Of a stretch of DNA of 9,145 bases, positions 1 to 7,151 are shown piece by piece. The translations under genes and the position numbers were made by a program. The notes below the pieces were generated by a model. The model did no database searches. It was given only the letters and a program-made list of their open reading frames with translations, and was not told the DNA's origin. Each line of letters begins with the position of its first letter. The stretch's first letter is position 1. The stretch lies in assembly GCA_002367285.1 (NCBI GenBank), contig DFBF01000062.1, forward strand, positions 1 through 9,145. Reading direction: 5' to 3'. Origin of the DNA: Rhodobacteraceae bacterium UBA3087. Its GTDB lineage: Bacteria; Pseudomonadota; Alphaproteobacteria; Rhodobacterales; Rhodobacteraceae.

Positions 1-1
1 C

Positions 2-880
2 GCTCATGGTGACAGCATGGCCTTTGGCACCATGGTGACGATCCTGATCACCTGGTGGTTTCAGGGCATGGGCCTGTCGCTGGGGCCACTGCCCACCGCG
101 TTGCTGGCCCTGCCGTTCGGTATTGCCGCCACGGCGCTGATGCTGCTGGCGACCGACCGGGTGGTGTACCGGTTTTATCGGCGCGTTAAGGCGAAACCGA
201 TCATCTTTGTCATGGCATCGCTGGGCGTCATGTTCATCATGAATGGCCTTGTCCGGTTCATCATCGGGCCGGGTGATCAACGCTTTGCCGATGGGGCACG
301 GTTCATCATCAAGGCGCGTGATTTCAAGGCCTGGAGCGGGTTGAGCGAGGGTCTGGCCTTCAAGACCAGCCAGGGCATCACCATCGTGACGGCCGCCATC
401 GTCGTGGCTGTTCTGTTCTGGTTCCTGAACAAGACGCGTACGGGCAAATCCATGCGGGCCTTTTCTGACAACGAAGACTTGGCACTGCTGTCAGGCATCA
501 ACCCCGAACGCGTCGTCATGGTGACATGGATCATCGTCGCCGCCCTGGTGACCATCGCCGGCGTGCTGTACGGGTTGGACAAGTCGTTCAAACCTTTCAC
601 CTATTTCCAGTTGCTGCTGCCGATCTTTGCCAGCGCCATCGTCGGCGGGCTCGGCAACCCGCTGGGTGCCATCGCCGGGGGCTTTGTCATCGCCTTTTCC
701 GAGGTCACGGTGACCTATGCGTGGAAAAAGATCGCGGTCTATCTGATGCCTGAAGGCCTTGAGCCGACAAGCCTGGTCCAGCTTCTGTCCACCGACTATA
801 AATTCGCGGTCAGCTTCGTCATTCTGATCGTCGTTCTGCTGTTCAAGCCCACCGGGCTTTTCAAGGGGCAATCGGTATGA
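2..880 (+). CDS. ABC transporter permease, LivH family (5' end cut by window edge)
   Basis: Inner-membrane permease of a branched-chain-amino-acid-type ABC importer (BPD_transp_2 family). The reading frame is open to the first bases of the window: the codons before the ATG at 17 read AHGDS, and AHGDSMAFGT matches the conserved NxAHGD segment inside LivH proteins. The ATG at 17 is therefore internal and the true start lies upstream. The visible 292 residues contain several hydrophobic membrane segments, a conserved KPIIFVMASLGVMF helix, the cytoplasmic RAFSDNEDLALLSGI loop expected to contact the ATPase, and the GGLGNPLGAIAGG motif near the C-terminus. The end, LLFKPTGLFKG, is usual for the family. 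It overlaps the next permease gene by ATGA, so the two are translationally coupled. The substrate cannot be read from the permease; the downstream demethylase-like gene hints at a methylated amine or amino acid rather than leucine. Confidence 0.93.
   Translation, partial: AHGDSMAFGTMVTILITWWFQGMGLSLGPLPTALLALPFGIAATALMLLATDRVVYRFYRRVKAKPIIFVMASLGVMFIMNGLVRFIIGPGDQRFADGARFIIKARDFKAWSGLSEGLAFKTSQGITIVTAAIVVAVLFWFLNKTRTGKSMRAFSDNEDLALLSGINPERVVMVTWIIVAALVTIAGVLYGLDKSFKPFTYFQLLLPIFASAIVGGLGNPLGAIAGGFVIAFSEVTVTYAWKKIAVYLMPEGLEPTSLVQLLSTDYKFAVSFVILIVVLLFKPTGLFKGQSV
863..868 (+). promoter_or_regulatory. Ribosome binding site of the LivM-type gene
   Basis: AAGGGG lies 8 bases before the ATG at 877, inside the end of the upstream permease gene. 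With the ATGA stop/start overlap it supports 877 as the start and coupled translation of the two permeases. Confidence 0.6.
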
Positions 881-2250
881 CCCAGACAACGACACAGACC
901 CCGGCCCTGCGCGGTCCCGTTCTGTTTGCCTTGATGGCGATCCTGTTCATCGCCGAAGGCACCACCAGTTGGGGCATCTTTTCAGGCAGCTGGAACACCT
1001 CGCTGGGCATTTTGAACATGGCCTTGATCAGTGCGATCATGGCGCTGGGGGTGAACCTGCAATGGGGCTATGCCGGGTTGTTCAACGTCGGCATCATGGG
1101 CTTTGTTGCGCTGGGAGGGCTGGCAACCGTTCTGGTTTCGATGCCTCCAACCCCGGGCGCCTGGAGCGCGGGCGGCTTTCGCATCATCGCAGGGCTTGTG
1201 CTGGGGGCTGCAACGGTTGTCGCCACGGTCGCTGTGCAAAAGAACATGGCCAAGGGGCATATGCGCACGCTTGTGACACTGGCCGTTTTGACGGTCGGCT
1301 TCGTTGTCTATCGCTTCGTCTTTGACGGCGGCGTTGCGGCGGTCGAGGCGATCAACCCCGCCGTCTCTGGCCACCTTGGCGGGCTGAACCCCGGCGGGGT
1401 CGAGAACTATCGCGCCCATGGCTACATGGCCATCCTGGCCTGGCCTGTCGGCGCGCTTCTGGCCGCAGGCGCGGCCTGGATCGTTGGCAAGACGGCGCTG
1501 GGATTGCGGTCGGATTACCTGGCCATTGCCACGCTGGGCATTGCCGAAATCATTATCGCGGTGATGAAGAACGAAGACTGGATGGCGCGGGGCGTGAAGA
1601 ATGTCATCGGCCTGCCCCGCCCTGTTCCTTACGAGGTCGACCTGCAAAACAGCGCGTCCTTCGTGGACCGGGCTGCGGCCTGGGGCATTGATCCCACGAC
1701 GGCATCAACCGTCACGGTGAAACTGGCCTATGGGCTGTTGTTCACTGGTGTTCTTGTGCTGCTGCTGGTGCTGGCACAGCTGTCGCTGAAGTCGCCCTGG
1801 GGCCGCATGATGCGCGCCATTCGTGACAACGAAGTCGCGGCCAGCGCCATGGGCAAGAACGTGACCAAACGGCATTTGCAGATCTTCATTCTGGGCTCGG
1901 CCATTTGTGGTCTGGCCGGTGCGATGATGACCACTCTGGACGGGCAGCTGACACCGGGCACCTATAACCCGCTGCGGTATACCTTCCTGATCTGGGTGAT
2001 GGTCATTGTCGGCGGATCGGGCAACAACTGGGGCGCGGCCCTGGGCGGGTTCCTGATCTGGTTCCTGTGGATCAAGGTCGAGGTCATCGGCGCCGCGCTG
2101 ATGGGCTATGTCACCTGGCCGATGCCGGACGCCTGGGCGTTGAAATCGCACCTGATGGAGTCGGTCGCGCATATGCGCCTGTTGTCCATGGGGGTGATCT
2201 TGCTGTTGGTGCTGCGCTTCAGCCCGCGCGGTTTGATCCCCGAACGATAG
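877..2250 (+). CDS. ABC transporter permease, LivM family
   Basis: Second membrane subunit (457 residues) of the same branched-chain-type ABC importer, expected to pair with the LivH-type subunit. Visible family marks are LGVNLQWGYAGLFNVG in the N-terminal third, LGLRSDYLAIATLGIAEII at mid-length, the cytoplasmic loop SPWGRMMRAIRDNEVAA followed by a GLAGAM helix, and IVGGSGNNWGAALGG near the C-terminus. It ends LRFSPRGLIPER, a usual LivM ending. It is somewhat long for the family because of extended loops around residues 85-190 and 245-275. The start at 877 overlaps the previous stop by ATGA and has AAGGGG upstream. No ATPase or periplasmic binding protein follows, so those parts must lie upstream of the window or elsewhere. 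The family is clear; the substrate is not. A hairpin follows 10 bases after the stop. Confidence 0.94.
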   Translation: MTQTTTQTPALRGPVLFALMAILFIAEGTTSWGIFSGSWNTSLGILNMALISAIMALGVNLQWGYAGLFNVGIMGFVALGGLATVLVSMPPTPGAWSAGGFRIIAGLVLGAATVVATVAVQKNMAKGHMRTLVTLAVLTVGFVVYRFVFDGGVAAVEAINPAVSGHLGGLNPGGVENYRAHGYMAILAWPVGALLAAGAAWIVGKTALGLRSDYLAIATLGIAEIIIAVMKNEDWMARGVKNVIGLPRPVPYEVDLQNSASFVDRAAAWGIDPTTASTVTVKLAYGLLFTGVLVLLLVLAQLSLKSPWGRMMRAIRDNEVAASAMGKNVTKRHLQIFILGSAICGLAGAMMTTLDGQLTPGTYNPLRYTFLIWVMVIVGGSGNNWGAALGGFLIWFLWIKVEVIGAALMGYVTWPMPDAWALKSHLMESVAHMRLLSMGVILLLVLRFSPRGLIPER

Positions 2251-2259
2251 AACCATTCA

Positions 2260-2288
2260 CCGGATGCGACACATGTTGTCGCATCCGG
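2260..2288 (+). terminator. Strong hairpin after the permease gene (terminator, attenuator or mRNA-stabilising stem)
   Basis: A perfect 12-bp inverted repeat: CCGGATGCGACA (2260-2271), loop CATGT, TGTCGCATCCGG (2277-2288). It begins 10 bases after the permease stop and lies 55 bases before the next start. There is no run of T after it on either strand, so a classical rho-independent terminator is not demonstrated. It may be a partial terminator or an RNA stem protecting the upstream transporter mRNA. The structure is seen directly; its role is inferred. Confidence 0.6.
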
Positions 2289-2331
2289 CCTTGCCTCCCG
2301 CCCGACCGCGCGCCACGCTTTGCGGGTACTC

Positions 2332-2337
2332 AGGAGG
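2332..2337 (+). promoter_or_regulatory. Ribosome binding site deciding the flavoprotein start
   Basis: A consensus AGGAGG with 6 bases to the ATG at 2344. It decides in favour of 2344 over an in-frame TTG at 2320, which lies upstream of this site and would add eight residues ahead of the dinucleotide-binding fold. Confidence 0.85.
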
Positions 2338-2343
2338 TTCCAG

Positions 2344-4746
2344 ATGAAATCCCATACCCGTGTCTGCATTATTGGCGGTGGCGTCGTCGGCGCATCCGTC
2401 GCCTATCACCTGACCAAGTTCGGCTGGTCCGACGTGACCCTGCTGGAACGGTCTGAGCTGACCTCAGGGTCGACCTGGCACGCGGCGGGCGGGTTTCACA
2501 CGCTGAACGGCGACACCAATATGGCAGCCCTTCAGGGCTATACCATCCGCCTGTATAAGGAGTTGGAGGAGATCACCGGCATGTCCTGCGGGCTGCACCA
2601 TGTGGGTGGCGTGACGCTGGCCGACACGCCCGAACGGTTCGACATGCTGAAGGCGGAACGCGCCAAGCACCGGTTCATGGGGCTGGAAACCGAAATCGTG
2701 TCCCCGGAAGACATCGCGCGCATCGCCCCCGTGACCAACATCGAGGGCATCCTGGGCGGGTTGTATGATCCGCTGGATGGCCATCTTGACCCGTCAGGCA
2801 CCACGCATGCCTATGCCAAGGCCGCGCGAATGGGCGGCGCGGAAATTCATACTCATACCAAGGTGTTGCAGACCAATCCGCACCCTGATGGATGGGAAAT
2901 CATTACCGACAAGGGCACCATCATTGCCGAACATCTGGTCAATGCCGCCGGGCTTTGGGCACGCGAAGTCGCCGCCATGGCCGGGCTGTATCTGCCACTG
3001 CACCCGATGGAACATCAGTATATCGTCACCGACGATATTCCCGAAATTTATGAGCGTGACGCCGAACACCCCCATGTGATGGACCCCGCTGGCGAAAGCT
3101 ATTTGCGTCAAGAAGGACGCGGGCTGTGCATCGGGTTTTATGAACAGCCCTGCAAACCCTGGGCCGTCGATGGCACGCCCTGGGATTTCGGGCACGAGCT
3201 GTTGCAGGACGATTTCGACAAGATCGAAGGCAGCATCGCCTTTGCCTATAAACGCTTCCCGGTGCTGGAAACGGCCGGTGTGAAATCGGTGATCCACGGG
3301 CCGTTCACCTTTGCGCCCGATGGCAACCCGCTGGTCGGCCCGGTGCCGGGCCTGCGCAATTACTGGTCGGCCTGTGCGGTCATGGCAGGCTTCAGCCAGG
3401 GCGGCGGCGTCGGGCTCAGCCTTGCGCAATGGATGGTCGAGGGCGAACCCGAACGCGATGTTTTCGCCATGGATGTGGCACGATACGGCAATTGGACCAC
3501 GCCGGGCTATACCCGCCCCAAGGTGGTTGAAAACTATCAGAACCGGTTCTCGGTCGCCTATCCGAACGAAGAACTGCCCGCCGCGCGGCCCTTCCGCACA
3601 ACGCCGATGTACCAGACCTTCAAGGACATGGGCGCGGTGTTCGGCCAGCAATATGGGCTGGAGGTCGTGAACTATTTCGCCCTGCCGGGTGAGCCGGCCT
3701 ATGAAACGCCCAGCTTCCGCCGCTCGAACGCATTCGAGGCAACGGCGCAAGAAGTCGCCGCCGTACGTGCGGGCGTGGGCATCAACGAGGTGCAGAATTT
3801 CGGCAAATACCGCGTGACCGGTGCCAATGCGCGGGGCTGGCTGGATCGGATCATGGCTGGCCGCATTCCGAAACCCGGACGCATGGCGCTGAACCCCATG
3901 CTGGCACCATCGGGCCGCATTCTTGGCGATTTCACCGTCACCTGTCTGTCGGAAACCGAATTCAACCTGACCGCCAGCTATGGCGCGCAGGGCCTTCACA
4001 CGCGGTGGTTTGAAACCCAGGCCCAGGATGGTGTGCAGGTCGAAAACATCTCGGACCGTCTGACCGGGTTCCAGATCGCCGGGCCAAAATCGCGCGAGCT
4101 GTTGCAGCGCGTCACCCGGCATGATGTCAGCCATGAGGCGTTCAAATTCCTCGATGCCAAACGCATCGGTGTCGGCCTGACCCAAGCCCTGGTGCAACGG
4201 GTCAGCTATACCGGCGATCTGGGCTATGAAATCTATGTCGACGCGATGGAAAGCCGCGCGCTTTGGGACGCGCTGTGGACGGCTGGCCAGGACCTGGGTA
4301 TCCGGCCCTTTGGCATGCGGGCGATGATGTCACTGCGGCTGGACCGTTTCTTTGGCGCATGGCTTGCCGAATTTGGCCCCGATTACACCTGTGCGGAAAC
4401 CGGGCTGGACCGCTTTCTAAAGCTGGACAAACCCGTTGATTTCATTGGCAAAGAAGCCGCACTTGCGGATCAGCCCACGCGCCGCTTGGTGGCGTTTGAG
4501 GTTGATGCGACAGACGCCGACGTGAACGCCTATGAACCGATCTGGCTGGACGGCGACGTGGTCGGCTTTTGCACCTCAGGGGGCTATTCGCACCATGCAG
4601 GGAAGTCCATCGCCATGGGGTTCCTGCCGGTTGATCGCGTGGCTGACGGGCTGGAAGTTCAGATCGAAATTCTGGGGGATATGCGCCCGGCGCGGGTCAT
4701 TTCCACAGCCTTGTTTGACCCCGAAATGACCCGGATGCGCACATGA
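2344..4746 (+). CDS. FAD-dependent oxidoreductase with GcvT domain (dimethylglycine/sarcosine dehydrogenase-like)
   Basis: An 800-residue cytoplasmic flavoenzyme of the dimethylglycine/sarcosine dehydrogenase family, whose members oxidise an N-methyl group and hand the one-carbon unit to tetrahydrofolate. Residues about 5-365 form the DAO domain: the dinucleotide fold VCIIGGGVVGAS at 7-18, acidic E35 after the second strand, and GSTWHAAG at 42-49, whose H46 matches the histidine that carries covalent FAD in dimethylglycine and sarcosine dehydrogenases. HPMEHQYIVTD (220-230) and PDGNPLVGPVPGLRNYW (325-341) are also typical. A linker to about 425 is followed by GcvT and GcvT C-terminal domains: NFGKYRVTG (485-493), YTGDLGYEIYV (622-632), MSLRLDRFFGAW (662-673), and DFIGKEAAL (699-707). 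Length fits the family. It overlaps the next gene by ATGA. The exact substrate (dimethylglycine, sarcosine, or another methylated compound) cannot be decided; the adjacent permeases suggest an imported one. Confidence 0.9.
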   Translation: MKSHTRVCIIGGGVVGASVAYHLTKFGWSDVTLLERSELTSGSTWHAAGGFHTLNGDTNMAALQGYTIRLYKELEEITGMSCGLHHVGGVTLADTPERFDMLKAERAKHRFMGLETEIVSPEDIARIAPVTNIEGILGGLYDPLDGHLDPSGTTHAYAKAARMGGAEIHTHTKVLQTNPHPDGWEIITDKGTIIAEHLVNAAGLWAREVAAMAGLYLPLHPMEHQYIVTDDIPEIYERDAEHPHVMDPAGESYLRQEGRGLCIGFYEQPCKPWAVDGTPWDFGHELLQDDFDKIEGSIAFAYKRFPVLETAGVKSVIHGPFTFAPDGNPLVGPVPGLRNYWSACAVMAGFSQGGGVGLSLAQWMVEGEPERDVFAMDVARYGNWTTPGYTRPKVVENYQNRFSVAYPNEELPAARPFRTTPMYQTFKDMGAVFGQQYGLEVVNYFALPGEPAYETPSFRRSNAFEATAQEVAAVRAGVGINEVQNFGKYRVTGANARGWLDRIMAGRIPKPGRMALNPMLAPSGRILGDFTVTCLSETEFNLTASYGAQGLHTRWFETQAQDGVQVENISDRLTGFQIAGPKSRELLQRVTRHDVSHEAFKFLDAKRIGVGLTQALVQRVSYTGDLGYEIYVDAMESRALWDALWTAGQDLGIRPFGMRAMMSLRLDRFFGAWLAEFGPDYTCAETGLDRFLKLDKPVDFIGKEAALADQPTRRLVAFEVDATDADVNAYEPIWLDGDVVGFCTSGGYSHHAGKSIAMGFLPVDRVADGLEVQIEILGDMRPARVISTALFDPEMTRMRT

Positions 4747-5321
4747 CCCTGCCGATCCTGATCCTGGCTGCGGGGGCCTCACGGCGGATGGGCGGTGTGG
4801 ACAAGCTGTTGCAACCGGTGCGCGGCAAACCATTGCTGCGCGACCGGGTCGAGGCCGCGCTGGCCACCGGGGCCGAGGTTTTTGTCACCTTGCCCGAGGG
4901 GGATGAGACACGCGCCAAAACAATGGACGGCTTGCAGGATGTGGCGCTGATCCCATCGCCGAATGCGCATGAGGGCATGGCCGGATCACTGCGCGATGGC
5001 ATCAAGGCTTTGCCCGAGGATGCCCAGGGCGTTCTGGTGGTGCTGGCCGACATGCCCGACATCACGACGCTGGATATGCAACGGCTGCGGGCGGGTTTCG
5101 ATGGAGGCCCGTTGCGTGCGGCAACCCAGGACGGCATCCCCGGGCATCCGACCTTGTTGACCAGAGACCTGTTTGCGGAAATCGCGAATTTGCACGGCGA
5201 CATTGGCGCGCGCAACGTGTTGAAGGCGCATCCGCCGCGCCTGATCCCCTTGCCCGGCACACGGGCGCTGACCGACCTGGACACGCCGCAAGACTGGGCA
5301 GACTGGCGTGCACGGACTTAG
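4743..5321 (+). CDS. MobA/MocA-like nucleotidyltransferase
   Basis: A 192-residue cytoplasmic protein of the NTP_transf_3 (MobA-like) family. The best-known members with this layout, such as MocA, attach CMP to molybdopterin for xanthine-dehydrogenase-type enzymes; others are uncharacterised. Seen in the sequence: the nucleotide-binding loop LAAGASRRMGGVDKLL (8-23), the metal-binding aspartate in LADMPD (D103), the substrate-side motif GIPGHPTLL (131-139), GDIGAR (152-157) and the closing DLDTPQDW (178-185). All key positions look intact. Its ATG overlaps the flavoprotein stop (ATGA) and no good Shine-Dalgarno is seen, so it is probably translated by coupling. It is the last gene of the operon; its stop overlaps the stop of the convergent gene by 4 bases. 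No molybdenum enzyme is visible in the window, so assigning it to cofactor synthesis rests on family resemblance only. Confidence 0.85.
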   Translation: MTLPILILAAGASRRMGGVDKLLQPVRGKPLLRDRVEAALATGAEVFVTLPEGDETRAKTMDGLQDVALIPSPNAHEGMAGSLRDGIKALPEDAQGVLVVLADMPDITTLDMQRLRAGFDGGPLRAATQDGIPGHPTLLTRDLFAEIANLHGDIGARNVLKAHPPRLIPLPGTRALTDLDTPQDWADWRART

Positions 5322-5986
5322 GGGCTGATCAGCAGCTGAACCTCACCGTGGTCCAGCACCGTCCGGGTATAAACATAGGCCGCCCGCCCTTGCGCATAGC
5401 GCAGACGAGGCGCAACTTCGAAAATCTGGTCGGCCAGTTCGGGGTGGGATTGCTCGATCGCGTTCATGTCCGGGCTGAGGCTTTCGGCCCAGATCCCTGC
5501 CACGCGGACCAGTTCATGTGCCCCGAACAGAAGATGCACCCAGGCGGGTGCCGATTTCGGCGCGGGGGTGACGCCGGGCAGACCGACCAGGTCCCTGGCC
5601 CGGGCCAGAACCTCGTCCACCCCAAACAACAGGTCAGATTTCGCGTGGGACAACAGCGCCAGGTGCCCCGGTGCCAGCAACATCGCCCCTTCGCCATGGC
5701 GCGCCTTAAAGCGGACCGGGGACGGGCCGTCGCCCGACACATCACGTGACCGGCCGGTCCACAAAAGCGGTTGCAGACCGTTGTCGCGTGTCATGACCAG
5801 ATCCCCCGCCAGCAGATTGCGGGCCGGGCGTTCGCCAGTATCGGTCTGGATCAAAGCGTCGGGTGACAATCCCGAACTGGCAAAGCTGCGCCCCATGCCG
5901 CACGACGGGCGCACCGCATGCCGGAACGCCCCGGAGGTATCCAGATCGGCATCCAATTCGGCCCAATTGTCACGCAGGTTCAGCAT
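5318..5986 (-). CDS. Degenerate Hint_2-domain protein without the catalytic cysteine
   Basis: A 222-residue protein whose residues about 37-170 align with the Hint_2 domain of the two paralogues to its right. TRDNGLQPLLWTGR (67-79) matches their TRDNGIQEIRW, APGHLALL (105-112) matches SPNHRVLV, and WVHLLFGAHELVRVAGIWAESLSPD (149-173) matches YIHFMFDHHEVVLSDGAWTESFQPGD in pattern. Where the paralogues have CFTPGT this protein has GLSPDA (39-44), so the nucleophilic cysteine is missing while the block-B histidine (H108) remains. It has no RTX repeats and no signal peptide. The tail after the Hint core (DQIFEVAPRL to the end) also matches theirs. The ATG at 5986 is preferred over a TTG at 5995 because GGGG sits just before it. 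Probably non-splicing; function unknown. It is convergent with the nucleotidyltransferase gene, overlapping it by 4 bases. Confidence 0.78.
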   Translation of the reverse strand: MLNLRDNWAELDADLDTSGAFRHAVRPSCGMGRSFASSGLSPDALIQTDTGERPARNLLAGDLVMTRDNGLQPLLWTGRSRDVSGDGPSPVRFKARHGEGAMLLAPGHLALLSHAKSDLLFGVDEVLARARDLVGLPGVTPAPKSAPAWVHLLFGAHELVRVAGIWAESLSPDMNAIEQSHPELADQIFEVAPRLRYAQGRAAYVYTRTVLDHGEVQLLISP

Positions 5987-6209
5987 TTGCCCCAACTTTT
6001 TAAACCACAGGGCCCTAGCTGGGCCTCTTGGTAAAAAGGTAAAGGGCAGACATGGCGAAACCGTGAACAGGGCCGGTCATATTCAAGATTTGAACACGGA
6101 AAACCCCGTGAAAACCGGGAATTTCCATAGGGTTTTGCCCAAATTCGAACAAATACTTTAACCACAGGTTGCATTCCGACCGAATGGTCAAAATATGATC
6201 AGACTGTGG
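5987..6209. other. Intergenic region upstream of the cysteine-less Hint gene
   Basis: 223 bases, visibly more A+T-rich than the flanking genes, that should carry the promoter of the gene at 5318-5986. I see no convincing -35/-10 pair. It holds an imperfect direct repeat, TTTAAACCACAGG (5999-6011) and TTTAACCACAGG (6157-6168), 157 bases apart. It also has small inverted repeats: GGCCC-TAGCT-GGGCC at about 6012-6026, CACGG/CCGTG (6095-6099 and 6106-6110), and CATTC/GAATG at about 6172-6186. None is strong enough to assign a function. No plausible gene lies here. Confidence 0.5.
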
Positions 6210-6791
6210 TCAGCCCTTCAACATCCGGGCCTCGTGTGCTTTCAAGGTGCGCCGCGCCGTCGCGTATCCGCGCGCGCCTGCGGCTGTTTCCAGCTCAGGG
6301 AACAGGTCAAAAATTTCCCGCCGTTGCGCGCCGCCGACACCTTTCAGGGCCAGATCACCGGGTTGGAAACTTTCGCTCCAGGCACCGTTGGACTGCACCA
6401 CCTCGTGATGGTCGAACATGAAATGCACATAGGTGACACCCAGCGCGTCAATGCGCTGAATGTCGTCGCCATCGACCATATGTTTCGCCGATGCCAGCAC
6501 CTCGCGGTCATCGAAATACAGCGCGGATCGGTCGTTGGCGATCAGCATCCGGTGGTTCGGGCTGAGCATCATGTCACGTTCCCGCAACCCATTGCCCAAG
6601 CTGCCAGCAGGCACCAGAACCGGGCGCAGATGCGGGTTGGCCTGCAACGCCTTGGTGCCGACGCGTTTTGACCCGATCCAGCGAATTTACTGAATACCAT
6701 TGTCGCGCGTGATGACACGGTCGCCCTCGCGCAGATCTTTGACCCGACGTTCGCCTTGCGGCGTGGCGATCAGGGTGCCGGGTGTGAAACA
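6210..6791 (-). repeat. Duplicated Hint block, left copy
   Basis: Cys-to-stop segment of 582 bases in the middle gene, matching 7981-8562 in the right-hand gene without any net gap. My hand alignment gives about 137 of 193 identical codon products. This is a gene-family duplication in direct orientation rather than a mobile element: no terminal inverted repeats or transposase accompany it. Confidence 0.85.
6687..6689 (-). other. In-frame TAA inside the Hint domain of the middle paralogue
   Basis: On the - strand the codons read GGT ATT CAG TAA ATT CGC TGG, against GGC ATC CAG GAA ATT CGC TGG in the neighbouring copy. A single G-to-T change therefore explains the stop. The frame on both sides is the same, with no shift, and homology resumes immediately after it. 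Confidence 0.9.
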
Positions 6792-7010
6792 AGGAATGAC
6801 CGTTTCGATATTTTCAAACTGCAACGTGCCGACGACGGCGCCATTGCCGCCAATGAATTCAACCGTTCCGTTTTCGGGGCTTCCCGTATCGTAATTCACA
6901 TGGACATAGCCGCCCGCCGGCGCTGATCCGGTCAGGTCCAGCACATCAACATCACTGTCATCCGGGTCTTCGTTGCCGTCTACGGTATAGCCCCAATCCA
7001 GATCGTGGAA

Positions 7011-7151
7011 CGTGTCAAAGCCCTGCCCGCCCACCTGGGTATCATTCCCTTCACCGCCTGTGATGTGGTCATCGCCTGCGCCACCATCCAGCGTATCGTC
7101 ACCATCTTCGCCATAGATCTTGTCCTGGCCCGTGCCGCCAAGGATCGTGTC
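7011..7151 (-). repeat. Short RTX nonapeptide block in the middle paralogue
   Basis: About five calcium-binding nonapeptides of the form GGxGxDxxx: DTILGGTGQ, DKIYGEDGD, DTLDGGAGD, DHITGGEGN, DTQVGGQGF. A separate shorter block sits at the start of the gene (about 7620-7515). Repeats of this type fold as a parallel beta roll when calcium is bound outside the cell. Confidence 0.85.

Noticed and set aside
17..19. ATG at 17 as the start of the first permease gene
   Set aside because: The frame is open upstream to the window edge and the codons before it encode AHGDS, part of a conserved internal LivH motif.
2320..2343. A TTG at 2320 as start of the flavoprotein
   Set aside because: The consensus AGGAGG at 2332-2337 lies downstream of it and at the right distance from the ATG at 2344.
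2794..4197. A 467-codon open frame on the - strand inside the flavoprotein gene
   Set aside because: The + strand carries continuous DAO and GcvT domain motifs over the same bases; the antisense product resembles nothing and follows from G/C-rich third positions.
5466..6161. A 231-codon + strand frame over the cysteine-less Hint gene
   Set aside because: It has no recognisable domain and is opposite a gene whose - strand product aligns with two neighbours.
6210..6647. The 3' part of the middle Hint gene as an independent gene starting from a TTG
   Set aside because: It is in frame with the upstream Hint part, begins in the middle of a domain, has no ribosome site and is explained by the TAA at 6689-6687.
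6687..6689. Recoded stop (selenocysteine or pyrrolysine)
   Set aside because: The codon is TAA, which is used for neither, and the intact paralogue has glutamate there.
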